Assembly (NCBI GenBank): GCA_002419585.1
Contig: DIGJ01000002.1
Location: 62,001 to 126,000 of the forward strand
Reading direction: 5' to 3'
DNA from: Lachnoclostridium sp. UBA5725
GTDB taxonomy: Bacteria; Bacillota; Clostridia; Lachnospirales; Lachnospiraceae
Length of the DNA stretch: 64,000 bases
Shown here: piece after piece, positions 26,752 to 35,439 of the stretch
Layout of the letters: each line of letters starts with the position of its first letter
Numbering within the stretch: position 1 is the first letter of the stretch
Translations under genes and position numbers: made by a program
The notes under the pieces: generated by a model
Told to the model about the DNA's origin: nothing
The model's input: only the letters and a program-made list of their open reading frames with translations
Database searches by the model: none

Positions 26752-27378
26752 ATGAAAGTTTTGTTAATAAATGGAAGTTCAAGAAGCAATGGTTGTACCT
26801 ATACGGCATTATCCCAGATAGCAAATGTCTTAGAAGAGAATGGAGTATCAAGCGAAATAATTCATATTGGCAATCGACCAGTAAATGATTGTATTGCCTG
26901 TGGTAAATGTAGAACCCTCGATAATTCCTGCATTTTTACTGATGATTTGGTAAATGAAGTGATAAAAAAGGCAGAAGAGTCGGATGGATTTATCTTTGGT
27001 ACGCCTGTATATTATGCACATCCAAGTGGAAGAATCTTATCTGCATTAGACCGAATGTTTTATGCAGGAAAAAAGGCATTTGCACATAAGCCAGGAGCGG
27101 CCATCGCCTCGGCAAGAAGAGCTGGTACCACGGCATCTATCGATGTATTAAATAAGTACTTTACAATTTCAGAAATGCCAGTCATTTCTTCCTCCTATTG
27201 GAATGTGGTGCATGGAAATACGCCAGAAGAAGTAATGCAGGATCTTGAAGGACTTCATACGATGCGTAATTTGGCAGAGAATATGGCATGGGTACTAAAA
27301 TGTATCGAAGCAGGAAAATCACAGGGGATTCATAAACCAGAGCATAGCAAGACGGTTCGCACAAATTTCATACGTTAG
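26752..27378 (+). CDS. Flavodoxin-family NAD(P)H-dependent oxidoreductase
   Basis: 208 residues from the ATG at 26752 (AAAGGAG 9 bases upstream; the ATG at 26746 is too close). N-terminal FMN-binding loop LLINGSSRSNGCTYTAL, a cysteine pair ACGKCRTLDNSC and FGTPVYYAHPSGR identify an iron-sulfur flavoprotein/NADPH-dependent FMN reductase-like enzyme. Probable redox role in the cytoplasm; substrate unknown. Confidence 0.88.
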   Translation: MKVLLINGSSRSNGCTYTALSQIANVLEENGVSSEIIHIGNRPVNDCIACGKCRTLDNSCIFTDDLVNEVIKKAEESDGFIFGTPVYYAHPSGRILSALDRMFYAGKKAFAHKPGAAIASARRAGTTASIDVLNKYFTISEMPVISSSYWNVVHGNTPEEVMQDLEGLHTMRNLAENMAWVLKCIEAGKSQGIHKPEHSKTVRTNFIR

Positions 27379-27420
27379 GCATGCAGAATAGGAAAGCAGG
27401 AAAAGGAAAGTGGGAAGTAT

Positions 27421-27846
27421 ATGGATTACAGAAGATTTAATCAAACTATAATTTTAAGAATGGATGCTGGTGAAGAAATTTTAGAACAGCTAAAGGTAGT
27501 AGCAACGAAGGAACATATTAAACTGGCAAGTTTGAGTGCATTAGGTGCAATTAATGAATTTACGGTAGGCGTTTTTGATACGGATGAAAAAAAGTATTAT
27601 GCAAATGAGTTCAAAGGAACCTATGAAATTGTATCACTATCCGGCACGATTACTTCGATGAATCAGGAGTACTATGTACATTTGCATCTTAGCGCAGGGG
27701 ACAGGGAAGGTAAAGTATTCGGTGGACATTTAAACAAAGCGATAGTCAGTGCTACTTGTGAAATGGTCATTACTGTTATTGATGGTGTCGTAGAAAGAAA
27801 ATTCAGTGAAGAAGTAGGGCTGAATCTGTTTGAGTTCTGTGATTAA
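27421..27846 (+). CDS. PPC (DUF296) domain DNA-binding protein
   Basis: 141 residues, single PPC domain: ASLSALGAINEFTVGVFD, HLHLSAGDREGKVFGGHL with metal-type histidines. Bacterial stand-alone PPC proteins form trimers; a DNA-binding role is suggested by plant AT-hook relatives but not shown. Lies 43 bases after the flavoprotein gene and ends at a terminator. Confidence 0.86.
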   Translation: MDYRRFNQTIILRMDAGEEILEQLKVVATKEHIKLASLSALGAINEFTVGVFDTDEKKYYANEFKGTYEIVSLSGTITSMNQEYYVHLHLSAGDREGKVFGGHLNKAIVSATCEMVITVIDGVVERKFSEEVGLNLFEFCD

Positions 27847-27875
27847 ATGAGAGAGCTTAGGTAAAAAAGGTATAG

Positions 27876-27925
27876 GGTCTGTTGCAAAATCAGAAATAGT
27901 CTTCTATGTTGCAACAGACCTTTTT
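27876..27925 (+). terminator. Rho-independent terminator after PPC gene
   Basis: GGTCTGTTGCAA (27876-27887) pairs perfectly with TTGCAACAGACC (27909-27920), followed by TTTTT. Confidence 0.9.
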
Positions 27926-27936
27926 ATTGGCATTAT

Positions 27937-28024
27937 TTGATAATTAATATCAATAGCATTCTTGACAAAGAATTTGGGTTAGATTATACTAACCATAAAG
28001 GAATAAATGATATTCATTATCATT
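27937..28024 (+). promoter_or_regulatory. Sigma-A promoter flanked by two Fur-like boxes
   Basis: TTGACA (27962-27967), 17-base spacer, TATACT (27985-27990). A Fur-like palindrome TTGATAATTAATATCAA lies just upstream and another, AATGATATTCATTATCATT, at about 28006-28024. Both resemble the GATAATGATAATCATTATC iron box. The arrangement predicts metal-dependent repression of the next two genes. Confidence 0.72.
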
Positions 28025-28056
28025 AAAATAAGATCTAACATCATAAGGAGGCTTAT

Positions 28057-28197
28057 ATGGGAACATTTATTGTAGGAAGTATACTTCTTTTCTTAGTAGG
28101 AATCGTTGTTAGAAAAATGATACGTGATAAAAAGAATGGTAAGTCTCATTGTGGCTGTGACTGTAATCAATGTGGAGGCCATTGTCATAGTAAGTAG
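28057..28197 (+). CDS. FeoB-associated Cys-rich membrane peptide
   Basis: 46 residues after a strong AAGGAGG. An N-terminal membrane helix (FIVGSILLFLVGIVV) is followed by a basic turn and a metal-binding tail HCGCDCNQCGGHCHSK with five Cys and three His. This matches the small Cys-rich proteins usually encoded beside feoB. No feoB is adjacent here, but Fur-like boxes precede it and a Fur homologue follows, so a role in iron handling is likely. Confidence 0.8.
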   Translation: MGTFIVGSILLFLVGIVVRKMIRDKKNGKSHCGCDCNQCGGHCHSK

Positions 28198-28224
28198 TAT
28201 TTAGCAATGCAAGGAGGTGTTGTT

Positions 28225-28710
28225 ATGGATAATCAAGAAAAAGTAGAAAAGAAGAAAGTGAATGAGTCTCGTAGTTTTCAAAGTACCCAAATGCAAAAGG
28301 AGAGTATTGTAGAAAAACTCAAGGATAGGGGATGTCGAATCACAAAACAGAGACTGACGCTGATTGACATTATATTAGAAAATGATTGTTCCTGTAGCAA
28401 GGAAATATATTATAAAGCAGCAAAGGTGGATCATAAGATAGGGACAGCAACGGTATACCGAATGATAAACATGTTGGAAGAAATCGGCGCAATTGATCGG
28501 AAAAACATGTACAAAGTTGCGTATTCTGAATCTTGCCCGATGGAGGATGCATGTCGTGTAATCCTAGATGATGATACGACCTATCATTTATCTGCAAAAG
28601 AATGGAATGCAGTAATAAAATCAGGTCTTGCTGCATTTGGATATCGAGCAAATCAAAATATTAAGTCCATCACGGTGAAAGGTTGTGAATGTAGAGGTAA
28701 TAAAGCATAA
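28225..28710 (+). CDS. Fur-family metalloregulator
   Basis: 161 residues from the ATG at 28225 (AAGGAGG upstream). The winged-helix region is clear (RITKQRLTLIDIILEN; ATVYRMINMLEEIGAIDR). The C-terminal half is unusual: the classical HHDH metal motif is missing and the protein instead has cysteines (ESCPMEDAC, GCEC), so it may sense a different signal or use a Cys site. It shares the metal-regulated promoter region with the Cys-rich peptide. Confidence 0.88.
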   Translation: MDNQEKVEKKKVNESRSFQSTQMQKESIVEKLKDRGCRITKQRLTLIDIILENDCSCSKEIYYKAAKVDHKIGTATVYRMINMLEEIGAIDRKNMYKVAYSESCPMEDACRVILDDDTTYHLSAKEWNAVIKSGLAAFGYRANQNIKSITVKGCECRGNKA

Positions 28711-28714
28711 AAGG

Positions 28715-29320
28715 TTACAACATTTGATAGAACAGTTCAATATTTTTTTGTTCTAAAAATGGATCGGCATTCGTTCTACCCATACGATCGCACCAGCCTA
28801 ATAAAGCGATATCATTTATATTTGCTTGTTTTTTCAGCCCATTGATATCACCGTAAGGAAGTCTTTTCGTTACATATAGAAGATGCATATGATAGCGAAC
28901 TAAAGTTATAACCATTTGTGTAAATCTTGGATCAAGTTCAAATTCATTGAAAAATAGTTCAGCTAGTCCTGCACCTACTGTATCATGGTCATAGGAGGTG
29001 ATTCTACCTTTTCGTATTCTCGTTGTTTTGGATTTTCCGATATCATGTAAGAGGGCTCCCCACATAAATGCCTTTGAATCAGAGCTGTTTTCCTTTACTT
29101 TTGAAGCTTCATCTATGACAAGCATTGTATGTTCCCATGCATCACCCTCCGGATGGTATTTTGGTGACTGTGGAACTCCTTTTAATGCATATATAAATTG
29201 AAATGGATACGCATGAAAGGAAGGGGTATTACTAATTTTATTTAAGTAAAGGGAAGGTTTATCATCGTTCATCAGGTGAAATTCAATTTCTTCAAATAAT
29301 TCTTGTTTATTCATCGGCAT
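28715..29320 (-). CDS. HD-domain phosphohydrolase
   Basis: 201 residues from the ATG at 29320 (GAGG six bases upstream; alternative in-frame ATGs lie at 29332 and 29314). HD signature: GDAWEHTMLV, LLHDIGK and YDHDTVGA supply the metal-binding His and Asp residues. It resembles the HD domain of CCA-adding tRNA nucleotidyltransferases without the transferase domain. Convergent with the Fur gene, only four bases apart. Confidence 0.85.
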   Translation of the reverse strand: MPMNKQELFEEIEFHLMNDDKPSLYLNKISNTPSFHAYPFQFIYALKGVPQSPKYHPEGDAWEHTMLVIDEASKVKENSSDSKAFMWGALLHDIGKSKTTRIRKGRITSYDHDTVGAGLAELFFNEFELDPRFTQMVITLVRYHMHLLYVTKRLPYGDINGLKKQANINDIALLGWCDRMGRTNADPFLEQKNIELFYQML

Positions 29321-29463
29321 AATCATCCTCATTTTACTGATTTTTAGTATTAGTAGTATCTCAATTTCTTACGAAGTTATTTATTGCTGAAAGAAAAATA
29401 AACTGTTACAATTTGGTTAGATAAACGAAATAAAAAATAAAAACGAGAAAGGTAGATGATTTC

Positions 29464-30240
29464 TTGAATATTATACTTGGATTATTCATTCCATTTATCG
29501 GAACAGCATTAGGTGCAGCCGGTGTATTCTTTTTAAAAGATACCATAAGTCCTTTGTTGCAAAAAGCACTACTTGGGTTTGCCTCTGGGGTAATGGTGGC
29601 AGCTGCGGTTTGGTCTTTGCTCATTCCCTCCATCGATATGTCAAAAGATATGGGTAATTTTTCAGCCCTTCCGGCGGCAGTGGGATTTACCTTCGGAATT
29701 GCATTTTTGTTAGCGATGGATAAGCTTATACCACATTTGCATTTAAGCAGTGATAAGCCAGAAGGAACGGTCAGCTCGTTAAAAAAATCAACCATGCTTG
29801 TTTTGGCAGTTACATTACATAATATTCCAGAAGGAATGGCAGTAGGTGTTGTATTTGCAGGATTATTATCCGGATCAACGCAAATATCCATAGCTGGAGC
29901 CTTTGCACTTTCCATTGGAATTGCGATTCAGAATTTTCCAGAGGGTGCTATTATTTCATTGCCTTTGATGAGTGATGGAAATAGTAAGAAAAAAGCTTTT
30001 ATGTATGGCATGCTTTCCGGGATTGTAGAACCAATAGGAGCTGTTATTACGATACTTTTGACGGGAGTCATCCTGCCACTTTTGCCATATATGTTGTCTT
30101 TTGCTGCAGGCGCGATGATTTACGTTGTCGTGGAGGAGTTGTTGCCAGAAGCTTCGCAAGGAGAACATTCTGACGTAAACATCATAGGATTTGCGATTGG
30201 CTTTTTAATTATGATGGTACTAGATGTTACATTAAGCTAG
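29464..30240 (+). CDS. ZIP family metal transporter
   Basis: 258 residues starting at a TTG (29464). About eight membrane segments; ZIP signatures LHNIPEGMAVG (segment IV) and IQNFPEGAI (segment V) supply the metal site. Imports zinc or iron into the cytoplasm. Neighbouring metal-regulated genes fit, though no Fur box was seen directly upstream. Confidence 0.93.
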   Translation: MNIILGLFIPFIGTALGAAGVFFLKDTISPLLQKALLGFASGVMVAAAVWSLLIPSIDMSKDMGNFSALPAAVGFTFGIAFLLAMDKLIPHLHLSSDKPEGTVSSLKKSTMLVLAVTLHNIPEGMAVGVVFAGLLSGSTQISIAGAFALSIGIAIQNFPEGAIISLPLMSDGNSKKKAFMYGMLSGIVEPIGAVITILLTGVILPLLPYMLSFAAGAMIYVVVEELLPEASQGEHSDVNIIGFAIGFLIMMVLDVTLS

Positions 30241-30254
30241 GACCGATATATTCG

Positions 30255-30303
30255 ATTATCAAAAGACTCAAAGTGCGACATGCATTTTGAGTCTTTTGAT
30301 AAT
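30255..30303. terminator. Hairpin terminator after ZIP gene
   Basis: ATTATCAAAAGACTCAAA (30255-30272) and its exact complement (30286-30303) form an 18-bp stem without a long T-run after it. Probable transcription stop or RNA stabiliser. Confidence 0.65.
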
Positions 30304-30417
30304 GAAATAGATTCCATCAATTAAAATGATTGAATCAGTCTATAAATTAAAATGCAAGATCTTAAAAGATTAGAATTGCCAAGTATTAAAAATAGAATAT
30401 AAAATATTAAAAATAAG

Positions 30418-30447
30418 TTGACAAGATCAAATAAATTGCATACAATT
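30418..30447 (+). promoter_or_regulatory. Promoter overlapped by an OhrR-type operator
   Basis: TTGACA (30418-30423), 17-base spacer, TACAAT (30441-30446). The near-palindrome AAATTGCATACAATT (30433-30447) overlaps the -10 and resembles the TACAATTAAATTGTA sites of OhrR. It precedes the peroxidase-ohrR pair, so autoregulation by organic peroxides is likely. Confidence 0.72.
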
Positions 30448-30514
30448 AAATCATGTAAAACTTAGAGGCTATTCAAACAAAACAAGTGAATGAATTATGA
30501 TCAGGAGGAAAAAT

Positions 30515-31060
30515 ATGAGCATATATGATTTTAACGTAATAACTGCAAACGGAGAAACTGTGTCATTGCAAAATTACAAAGACAAGGTTATACTTATTTT
30601 AAATTCTGCAACACAATGCGGATTTACACCACAATATGATGAATTACAGGATATGTATGAAAAGTACGAAATGAGTGATTTTGTGATTTTGGATTTTCCG
30701 TGTAACCAGTTTGGTAATCAAGCACCTGGAACGAATGAAGAAATCGTTACTTTTTGTGATTCCAGATACGGAATCAGTTTTCCGATTTTTTCAAAAATTG
30801 AGGTGAACGGTGAAAATGCAGCGCCTTTATATAAGTATTTGACCACGCAGAAAGGCTTTGAGGGATTTGATGAAGAACACCCACTAACGGCTTTACTTAA
30901 CAGCATGTTAGAGCGTACAGACCCTGATTTTAGAAGTAAACCAGATATCAAATGGAATTTTACAAAGTTCTTAATAGACAGAAACGGAACCGTAGTAGAA
31001 CGGTTTGAACCAACTACTGATATGAGCCTGGTGGAAGCGAGAGTAAAGGAGCTATTATAG
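30515..31060 (+). CDS. Glutathione peroxidase family protein
   Basis: 181 residues from the ATG at 30515 (AGGAGG upstream). The catalytic Cys is in NSATQCGFTPQY, encoded by TGC, so this is the cysteine form and not a selenoprotein. FPCNQFGNQAPG (Gln) and KWNFTKFLI (Trp) complete the active site. Bacterial members usually use thioredoxin to reduce lipid or organic peroxides. Cotranscribed with ohrR 31 bases on. Confidence 0.94.
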   Translation: MSIYDFNVITANGETVSLQNYKDKVILILNSATQCGFTPQYDELQDMYEKYEMSDFVILDFPCNQFGNQAPGTNEEIVTFCDSRYGISFPIFSKIEVNGENAAPLYKYLTTQKGFEGFDEEHPLTALLNSMLERTDPDFRSKPDIKWNFTKFLIDRNGTVVERFEPTTDMSLVEARVKELL

Positions 31061-31091
31061 CATGCATATCATAGTAAAGGAGAAATGAGAC

Positions 31092-31535
31092 ATGGATAAT
31101 AGTAAGAAGTATGATGTTTTAAAATTAGAAAATCAATTATGCTTTCCCTTATATGCGTGTGCGAAGGAAGTCGTAAGGCAGTATAAACCTTTTTTGGATG
31201 AGCTGGAGCTGACTTATACGCAGTATATTACCATGATGGTTATGTGGGAAAAGAAAGAGATGAATGTGAAGGAACTAGGGGAGTGTCTGTACCTTGACTC
31301 TGGAACATTAACACCGCTACTCAAAAAGCTCGAAGCAAAGGGATATATCACACGTAGTCGTTCCAGCAAAGATGAAAGAAACCTGATTATTGTGATTACG
31401 GAAGCTGGTGAAAAATTAAAAGAAGAGGCTGTTTTGGTGCCTGCGAAGGTGGGGAAATGTATTAGCTTAGAACCACAAGAGGCGCAGACATTGTACAAGC
31501 TATTATATAAAATGATACATCAGATGAATGAGTGA
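31092..31535 (+). CDS. ohrR: MarR-family organic peroxide sensor OhrR
   Basis: 147 residues. The N-terminal ENQLCFPLYACAKE holds the reactive peroxide-sensing Cys of OhrR proteins, followed by the winged helix (LYLDSGTLTPLLKKLEAKGYITRSRSSKDER). It represses genes until the Cys is oxidised. Its pairing with a peroxidase gene and the operator-like site ahead of the operon support this call. Confidence 0.92.
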   Translation: MDNSKKYDVLKLENQLCFPLYACAKEVVRQYKPFLDELELTYTQYITMMVMWEKKEMNVKELGECLYLDSGTLTPLLKKLEAKGYITRSRSSKDERNLIIVITEAGEKLKEEAVLVPAKVGKCISLEPQEAQTLYKLLYKMIHQMNE

Positions 31536-31574
31536 GAACGATAAGAATGGATGTGGGAAACGGTAGGTAATGTT

Positions 31575-31752
31575 CAATTTGCATATCGGGGCACAGCTGG
31601 CATGTATCCTAACCTCAATACGATTGTCAATTTTAATAAGCTATAAACAATGAAAATCAAGTGATGGGCACTTGATTTTCATTATATCTTATTAAAATAA
31701 TCGTATAAATTCGGTTAGAATACATGCCAACTGTGCCCCGATATGCAAATTG
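31575..31752. repeat. Long hairpin element, copy 2 (covarying inverted repeat)
   Basis: 178 bases, homologous to the element at 4648-4824. The outer stem is a perfect 22-bp match (31575-31596 with 31731-31752), the middle arms TGGCATGTAT/ATACATGCCA, and the inner stem ATGAAAATCAAGTG/CACTTGATTTTCAT. Compared with copy 1 the arms have changed in pairs that keep base pairing. It follows ohrR, so it may terminate that operon. Weak complementarity continues outside (ATGGATGT near 31546 and ACATCCAT near 31775). 31753-32062 holds no gene. Confidence 0.85.
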
Positions 31753-32062
31753 GGATATACTTTTTTGTTTGCGACATCCATGTTCATTCTGGTTTCTGTT
31801 AAAGATAACGGTGAAAAGCGAGGATGGAAAATCCATTTGTTTTACAGTCTTAATCTAAAATAATAGAAACTTTAAAGGGGATATTGAATAATACAGTCTA
31901 ACCGAGCTATATGGAAAGGGGAGAGAATGGTTTACTTTTTATAAAAATAAAATTAGGAAAAAAATGGATATCCATGCATATTATCTTTTGTTATAATTAA
32001 ACCGTTCTTCTTATTAGTTAAAAATAAGTAGGATAAAAGTTTATATATTGGGAGGAATATAA

Positions 32063-33244
32063 ATGCAATTAAAATTAAAAAGAGTATTTTTATTATTTTT
32101 ATCAATTTCTATTTTATCTATATTACCAAGCGAGATTCTAGCTGAATCAACGATTTCCGAAAAAGACATTAAAATGGTAACCAGTGAATTTGCCGGAGCG
32201 TTTGTTCATTCTGATGGCAGGGTAACCATGGCAGGATATTCAGGAGTCTTTGGTTTAGGAAAGGAAAAGAGTAAAGTCTTCTATACAAAAAACGGTGAAA
32301 ATGGGAAAATGTGGGCGATGTTATCTGCGAATGATTATAGTTTCTATGGGATTAAAAATAGTGGAACCATGTGGAGCTGGGGATTTAACGATGTTGGACA
32401 GCTAGGAGATGGTTCAACAAAAACTAGATACAAACCTGTTCAAATTGGAAAAGGAATTCGATGGAAAAGTATTTCATCTAATTATGCGCATGCTGTTGCA
32501 CTCAGTAAGGAAGGATATGTGTATACTTGGGGAGCCAATTGGAGCGGTCAGCTTGGAAATAGTACGAAAAATAACTCTTCGAAGCCTATAAAAATAGGAA
32601 ACAGTAAGGATTGGACAGAAGCGATTGCAGGTGGTTATCACACCGTGGCGTTTAAAAAGGATGGTTCCATGTGGGCATGGGGAGCAGGAAGTGGAGGACG
32701 TCTTGGCAATGGAAGTGAAAAAGATATATTAACTCCAACAAAAATTGCTACTAAGATGAAACACAAATCTATAGCATTAGGCAGCATCCATACTATTATG
32801 GTGAAACAAGATGGAACTTTGTGGGCATGGGGAGGAAATCAGAGTGGCCAAATTGGAAATGGCTCAAAAAAAGATGTAAAAAAACCGGTACGTATTGGAA
32901 AAGATAATGATTGGAAGCGTGTTTATGCTACAGAAGAAAAAAGTTTTGCAATTAAATCAGATGGAACTTTGTGGGCTTGGGGGCTTGTTGGATCACTCTT
33001 AGGTAAGGAAAAGGATTATGTTACAAAACCTTGTCAGGTAGGAACAGACACGGATTGGGTGAGTGTATCAAATGGGTCAGCAGGTTGTAGATTTTCATAT
33101 TTTTTAAAATCAGATGGAACCGTTTATGGATGGGGCAACAATGGAAATAATGCATTATTACTTGGATTAAAAGAAACAAGTTTTGAATCAGATTTAGTTT
33201 TGGTAAATTATGATGTAAAAAAGAGAAAAGTGACTTTAGAATAG
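32063..33244 (+). CDS. Secreted RCC1-repeat protein
   Basis: 393 residues. Signal peptide (VFLLFLSISILSILPSEILA) followed by about six RCC1-type repeats (MWSWGFNDVGQLGDGS, VYTWGANWSGQLGN, MWAWGAGSGGRLGNGS, LWAWGGNQSGQIGNGS and weaker ones) that should form a beta-propeller. Bacterial relatives include beta-lactamase inhibitor BLIP-II. GGGAGG precedes the start. It lies directly before the S8 protease gene, so a protease-binding role is possible (inference only). Confidence 0.87.
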   Translation: MQLKLKRVFLLFLSISILSILPSEILAESTISEKDIKMVTSEFAGAFVHSDGRVTMAGYSGVFGLGKEKSKVFYTKNGENGKMWAMLSANDYSFYGIKNSGTMWSWGFNDVGQLGDGSTKTRYKPVQIGKGIRWKSISSNYAHAVALSKEGYVYTWGANWSGQLGNSTKNNSSKPIKIGNSKDWTEAIAGGYHTVAFKKDGSMWAWGAGSGGRLGNGSEKDILTPTKIATKMKHKSIALGSIHTIMVKQDGTLWAWGGNQSGQIGNGSKKDVKKPVRIGKDNDWKRVYATEEKSFAIKSDGTLWAWGLVGSLLGKEKDYVTKPCQVGTDTDWVSVSNGSAGCRFSYFLKSDGTVYGWGNNGNNALLLGLKETSFESDLVLVNYDVKKRKVTLE

Positions 33245-33338
33245 ACGATTCCGAAGATTGCTTTTAATATATTTGGTCCGAAACTGGTATATTCCTATAT
33301 TTCTTTCGAATAAACTGAAAGAAAAAGTGTAATTCAAA

Positions 33339-35078
33339 ATGGAAAATTCAAAACTTGATACATCATTAAATTTAGCCGTTAGTACACCAGAGCTGGTTCG
33401 CGAAGAAACAGGTGATCTGGGAGTAGGATATGATACACTTACACAAACGTGGGAACTGATTGTTCGTTTCCATGGAGACCTATTTAATGTAGTGGAGCAA
33501 TTGGGAGCCAAGGCAGTTATCTTATCTGGTGGATACGCAGTTATAACAATTGCTCAGGATAAAATAAACCAATTGAGTACATTTGATGAAATTGAATTTA
33601 TAGAAAAACCAAAGAAGCTGGAATTTGCAGTATCCAATGCAATTCCAGCTTCTTGTATTTCGCCGTTACAACAAACTCCAACTGGGTTATATGGAGAGGG
33701 AGTCATTTGTGCGGTGATAGATTCGGGCATTGATTATACGCATCCAGATTTTCGAAACATCGATGGAAGTACAAGAATTCTTGCGTTTTGGGATCAAACG
33801 GTACCAGGAAATCCACCGACTGGATATATACGAGGTACTCTATTTACAAAGGAAGATTTAAATGAAATTTTAGAAGGCAAGGAGGATGCAGATCTTGCAA
33901 ATAAAGTTGTTCCAAGCTTGGATCAATCTGGGCACGGTACCCATGTGGCGGGTATCTGCGCTGGAAATGGTAGAGCAAGTAGAGGAGTGAATAAGGGAGT
34001 TGCATCAAAAAGTGATCTTCTGATCGTAAAGCTTGGGGATTCGGTAGGTGAGTCCTTCCCTAGAACAACAAATTTGATGGAAGCGCTTCAGTTTGTTATC
34101 GATTTTTCGATTCAGGCGGAAAAGCCAGTGGCAGTCAATATTAGTTTTGGAAACAGTTATGGTTCTCATTCTGGACGAAGCCTGGTTGAAACCTATATTG
34201 ATAATATGGCGGGTTTAGGTAGAAATGTTATTTGTGTTGGAACTGGAAATGAAGGGGGAGCCGCAAGACATCAAAAAGGAATCCTAGAAAATAGAAAGGA
34301 AACGGTGGTTGAACTCGCAATTGGAAATTACGAAACAACAATGAACCTTCAAATCTGGAAAAATTATTTTGACCTTTTCAATATTGAACTCATTAGCCCG
34401 GGAGGAAGAAGCGTAGGTGTCTTGACGGCAGAGCTTGGCAGTAATAGATTCAAATTAGAGGATACACAGATCCTGTTTTATTATGGTTCACCAAGACCGT
34501 ATGATGCACTACAAGAAATCTATATTGAATTCATTCCGCAGGATAGATATATTAATACGGGTGTATGGAAGTTTCGATTCATTCCAAGAAATATTATCGA
34601 TGGAAATTATCAAATGTGGATTCCGAGTGGTGGAGTGTTAAACATGGAAACAAAATTTCTACGGCCGACGGAAAATACCACTCTTACAATACCATCAACC
34701 GCAGCGCGCGTAGTATCCGTAGGAGCCTATGATAGTATTCTGGAAAGTTATGCTTATTTTTCGGGACGTGGATATACGTGGGAAGATCAGTGGATAAAAC
34801 CAGATATTGTTGCACCGGGTGTGAATATAACTTCAACTGCACCGGGTGGGGGTTATACAACGAAGACTGGAACTTCGATGGCTACACCATTTGTTACGGG
34901 AAGTGTGGCGCTTATGATGGAGTGGGGGATTGTGAGGAAGAATGATCCGTATCTGTATGGGCAGAAGGTGAAAGCATATTTAATCAAAGGAGCCCGTCAG
35001 TTGCCAGGGTATGATATGTGGCCGAACCCACAGCTTGGGTGGGGGGCACTTTGTTTGGAGGATAGTTTGCCGCTATAA
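33339..35078 (+). CDS. S8 family subtilisin-like protease (CspB-type)
   Basis: 579 residues with the full catalytic triad: Asp in VIDSGIDYTHPDF (near 129), His in SGHGTHVAG (near 198) and Ser in GTSMATPFVTG (near 512). A large insertion between His and Ser and no signal peptide fit the Csp germination-protease-like subtilases of clostridia. Its last ~37 codons (from KVKAYLIKGARQLPG to LGWGALCLEDSLPL) recur in four truncated copies at 41.1, 53.5, 57.2 and 61.3 kb. Ribosome site is weak. Confidence 0.93.
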   Translation: MENSKLDTSLNLAVSTPELVREETGDLGVGYDTLTQTWELIVRFHGDLFNVVEQLGAKAVILSGGYAVITIAQDKINQLSTFDEIEFIEKPKKLEFAVSNAIPASCISPLQQTPTGLYGEGVICAVIDSGIDYTHPDFRNIDGSTRILAFWDQTVPGNPPTGYIRGTLFTKEDLNEILEGKEDADLANKVVPSLDQSGHGTHVAGICAGNGRASRGVNKGVASKSDLLIVKLGDSVGESFPRTTNLMEALQFVIDFSIQAEKPVAVNISFGNSYGSHSGRSLVETYIDNMAGLGRNVICVGTGNEGGAARHQKGILENRKETVVELAIGNYETTMNLQIWKNYFDLFNIELISPGGRSVGVLTAELGSNRFKLEDTQILFYYGSPRPYDALQEIYIEFIPQDRYINTGVWKFRFIPRNIIDGNYQMWIPSGGVLNMETKFLRPTENTTLTIPSTAARVVSVGAYDSILESYAYFSGRGYTWEDQWIKPDIVAPGVNITSTAPGGGYTTKTGTSMATPFVTGSVALMMEWGIVRKNDPYLYGQKVKAYLIKGARQLPGYDMWPNPQLGWGALCLEDSLPL

Positions 35079-35094
35079 GGTTGTTTGTAAAAAT

Positions 35095-35140
35095 GCATTG
35101 TCTCTTTGATGGGCGTATATCAGGGGGATAATGCTTTTTT
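35095..35140 (+). terminator. Terminator after the S8 protease gene
   Basis: GCATTGTC (35095-35102) pairs with GATAATGC (35127-35134), followed by TTTTTT. The same structure follows each truncated protease tail in the dispersed repeats. Confidence 0.7.
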
Positions 35141-35410
35141 ATGAAGTTTTCAATGTACGATGTAAGAATAATTACCCTTCTACTTATAAGCCGAAAAAAA
35201 GGGGTGGGTGCGCCAAATAAAACTATTATTTTTTCATATTTGTGAATGTACAAAGCTTAACGTGTACTCACAAAAGGCGTTTTCATAAATTTAAAGTGGC
35301 TTATATTTGATTTTTAAGTTGTTTTCATACATGAAATAAGTGATAAAAACGTTCGATGTACTCACAAATTGCCGCTTTTATGTATTCTCAAATAGGTAAT
35401 CTTTTTGTAT
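35141..35410. repeat. Downstream part of S8-tail repeat, with inverted end
   Basis: Holds the right-end sequence CTTCTACTTATAAGCCGAAAA (35180 region) running on to GGGTGCGCCA, the inverse complement of the left end TGGCGCACCCCC...TTCGGCTTATAAGTAG of the dispersed repeats. Beyond it are short repeats of GTACTCACAAA that recur after copy B near 53800. No gene in 35079-35439. Confidence 0.65.
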
Positions 35411-35439
35411 GCTCCCCTTTTAAGAAGATTAATATATAC

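Noticed and set aside
30515..31060. Selenoprotein form of glutathione peroxidase
   Set aside because: The catalytic codon is TGC (Cys), with no in-frame TGA.
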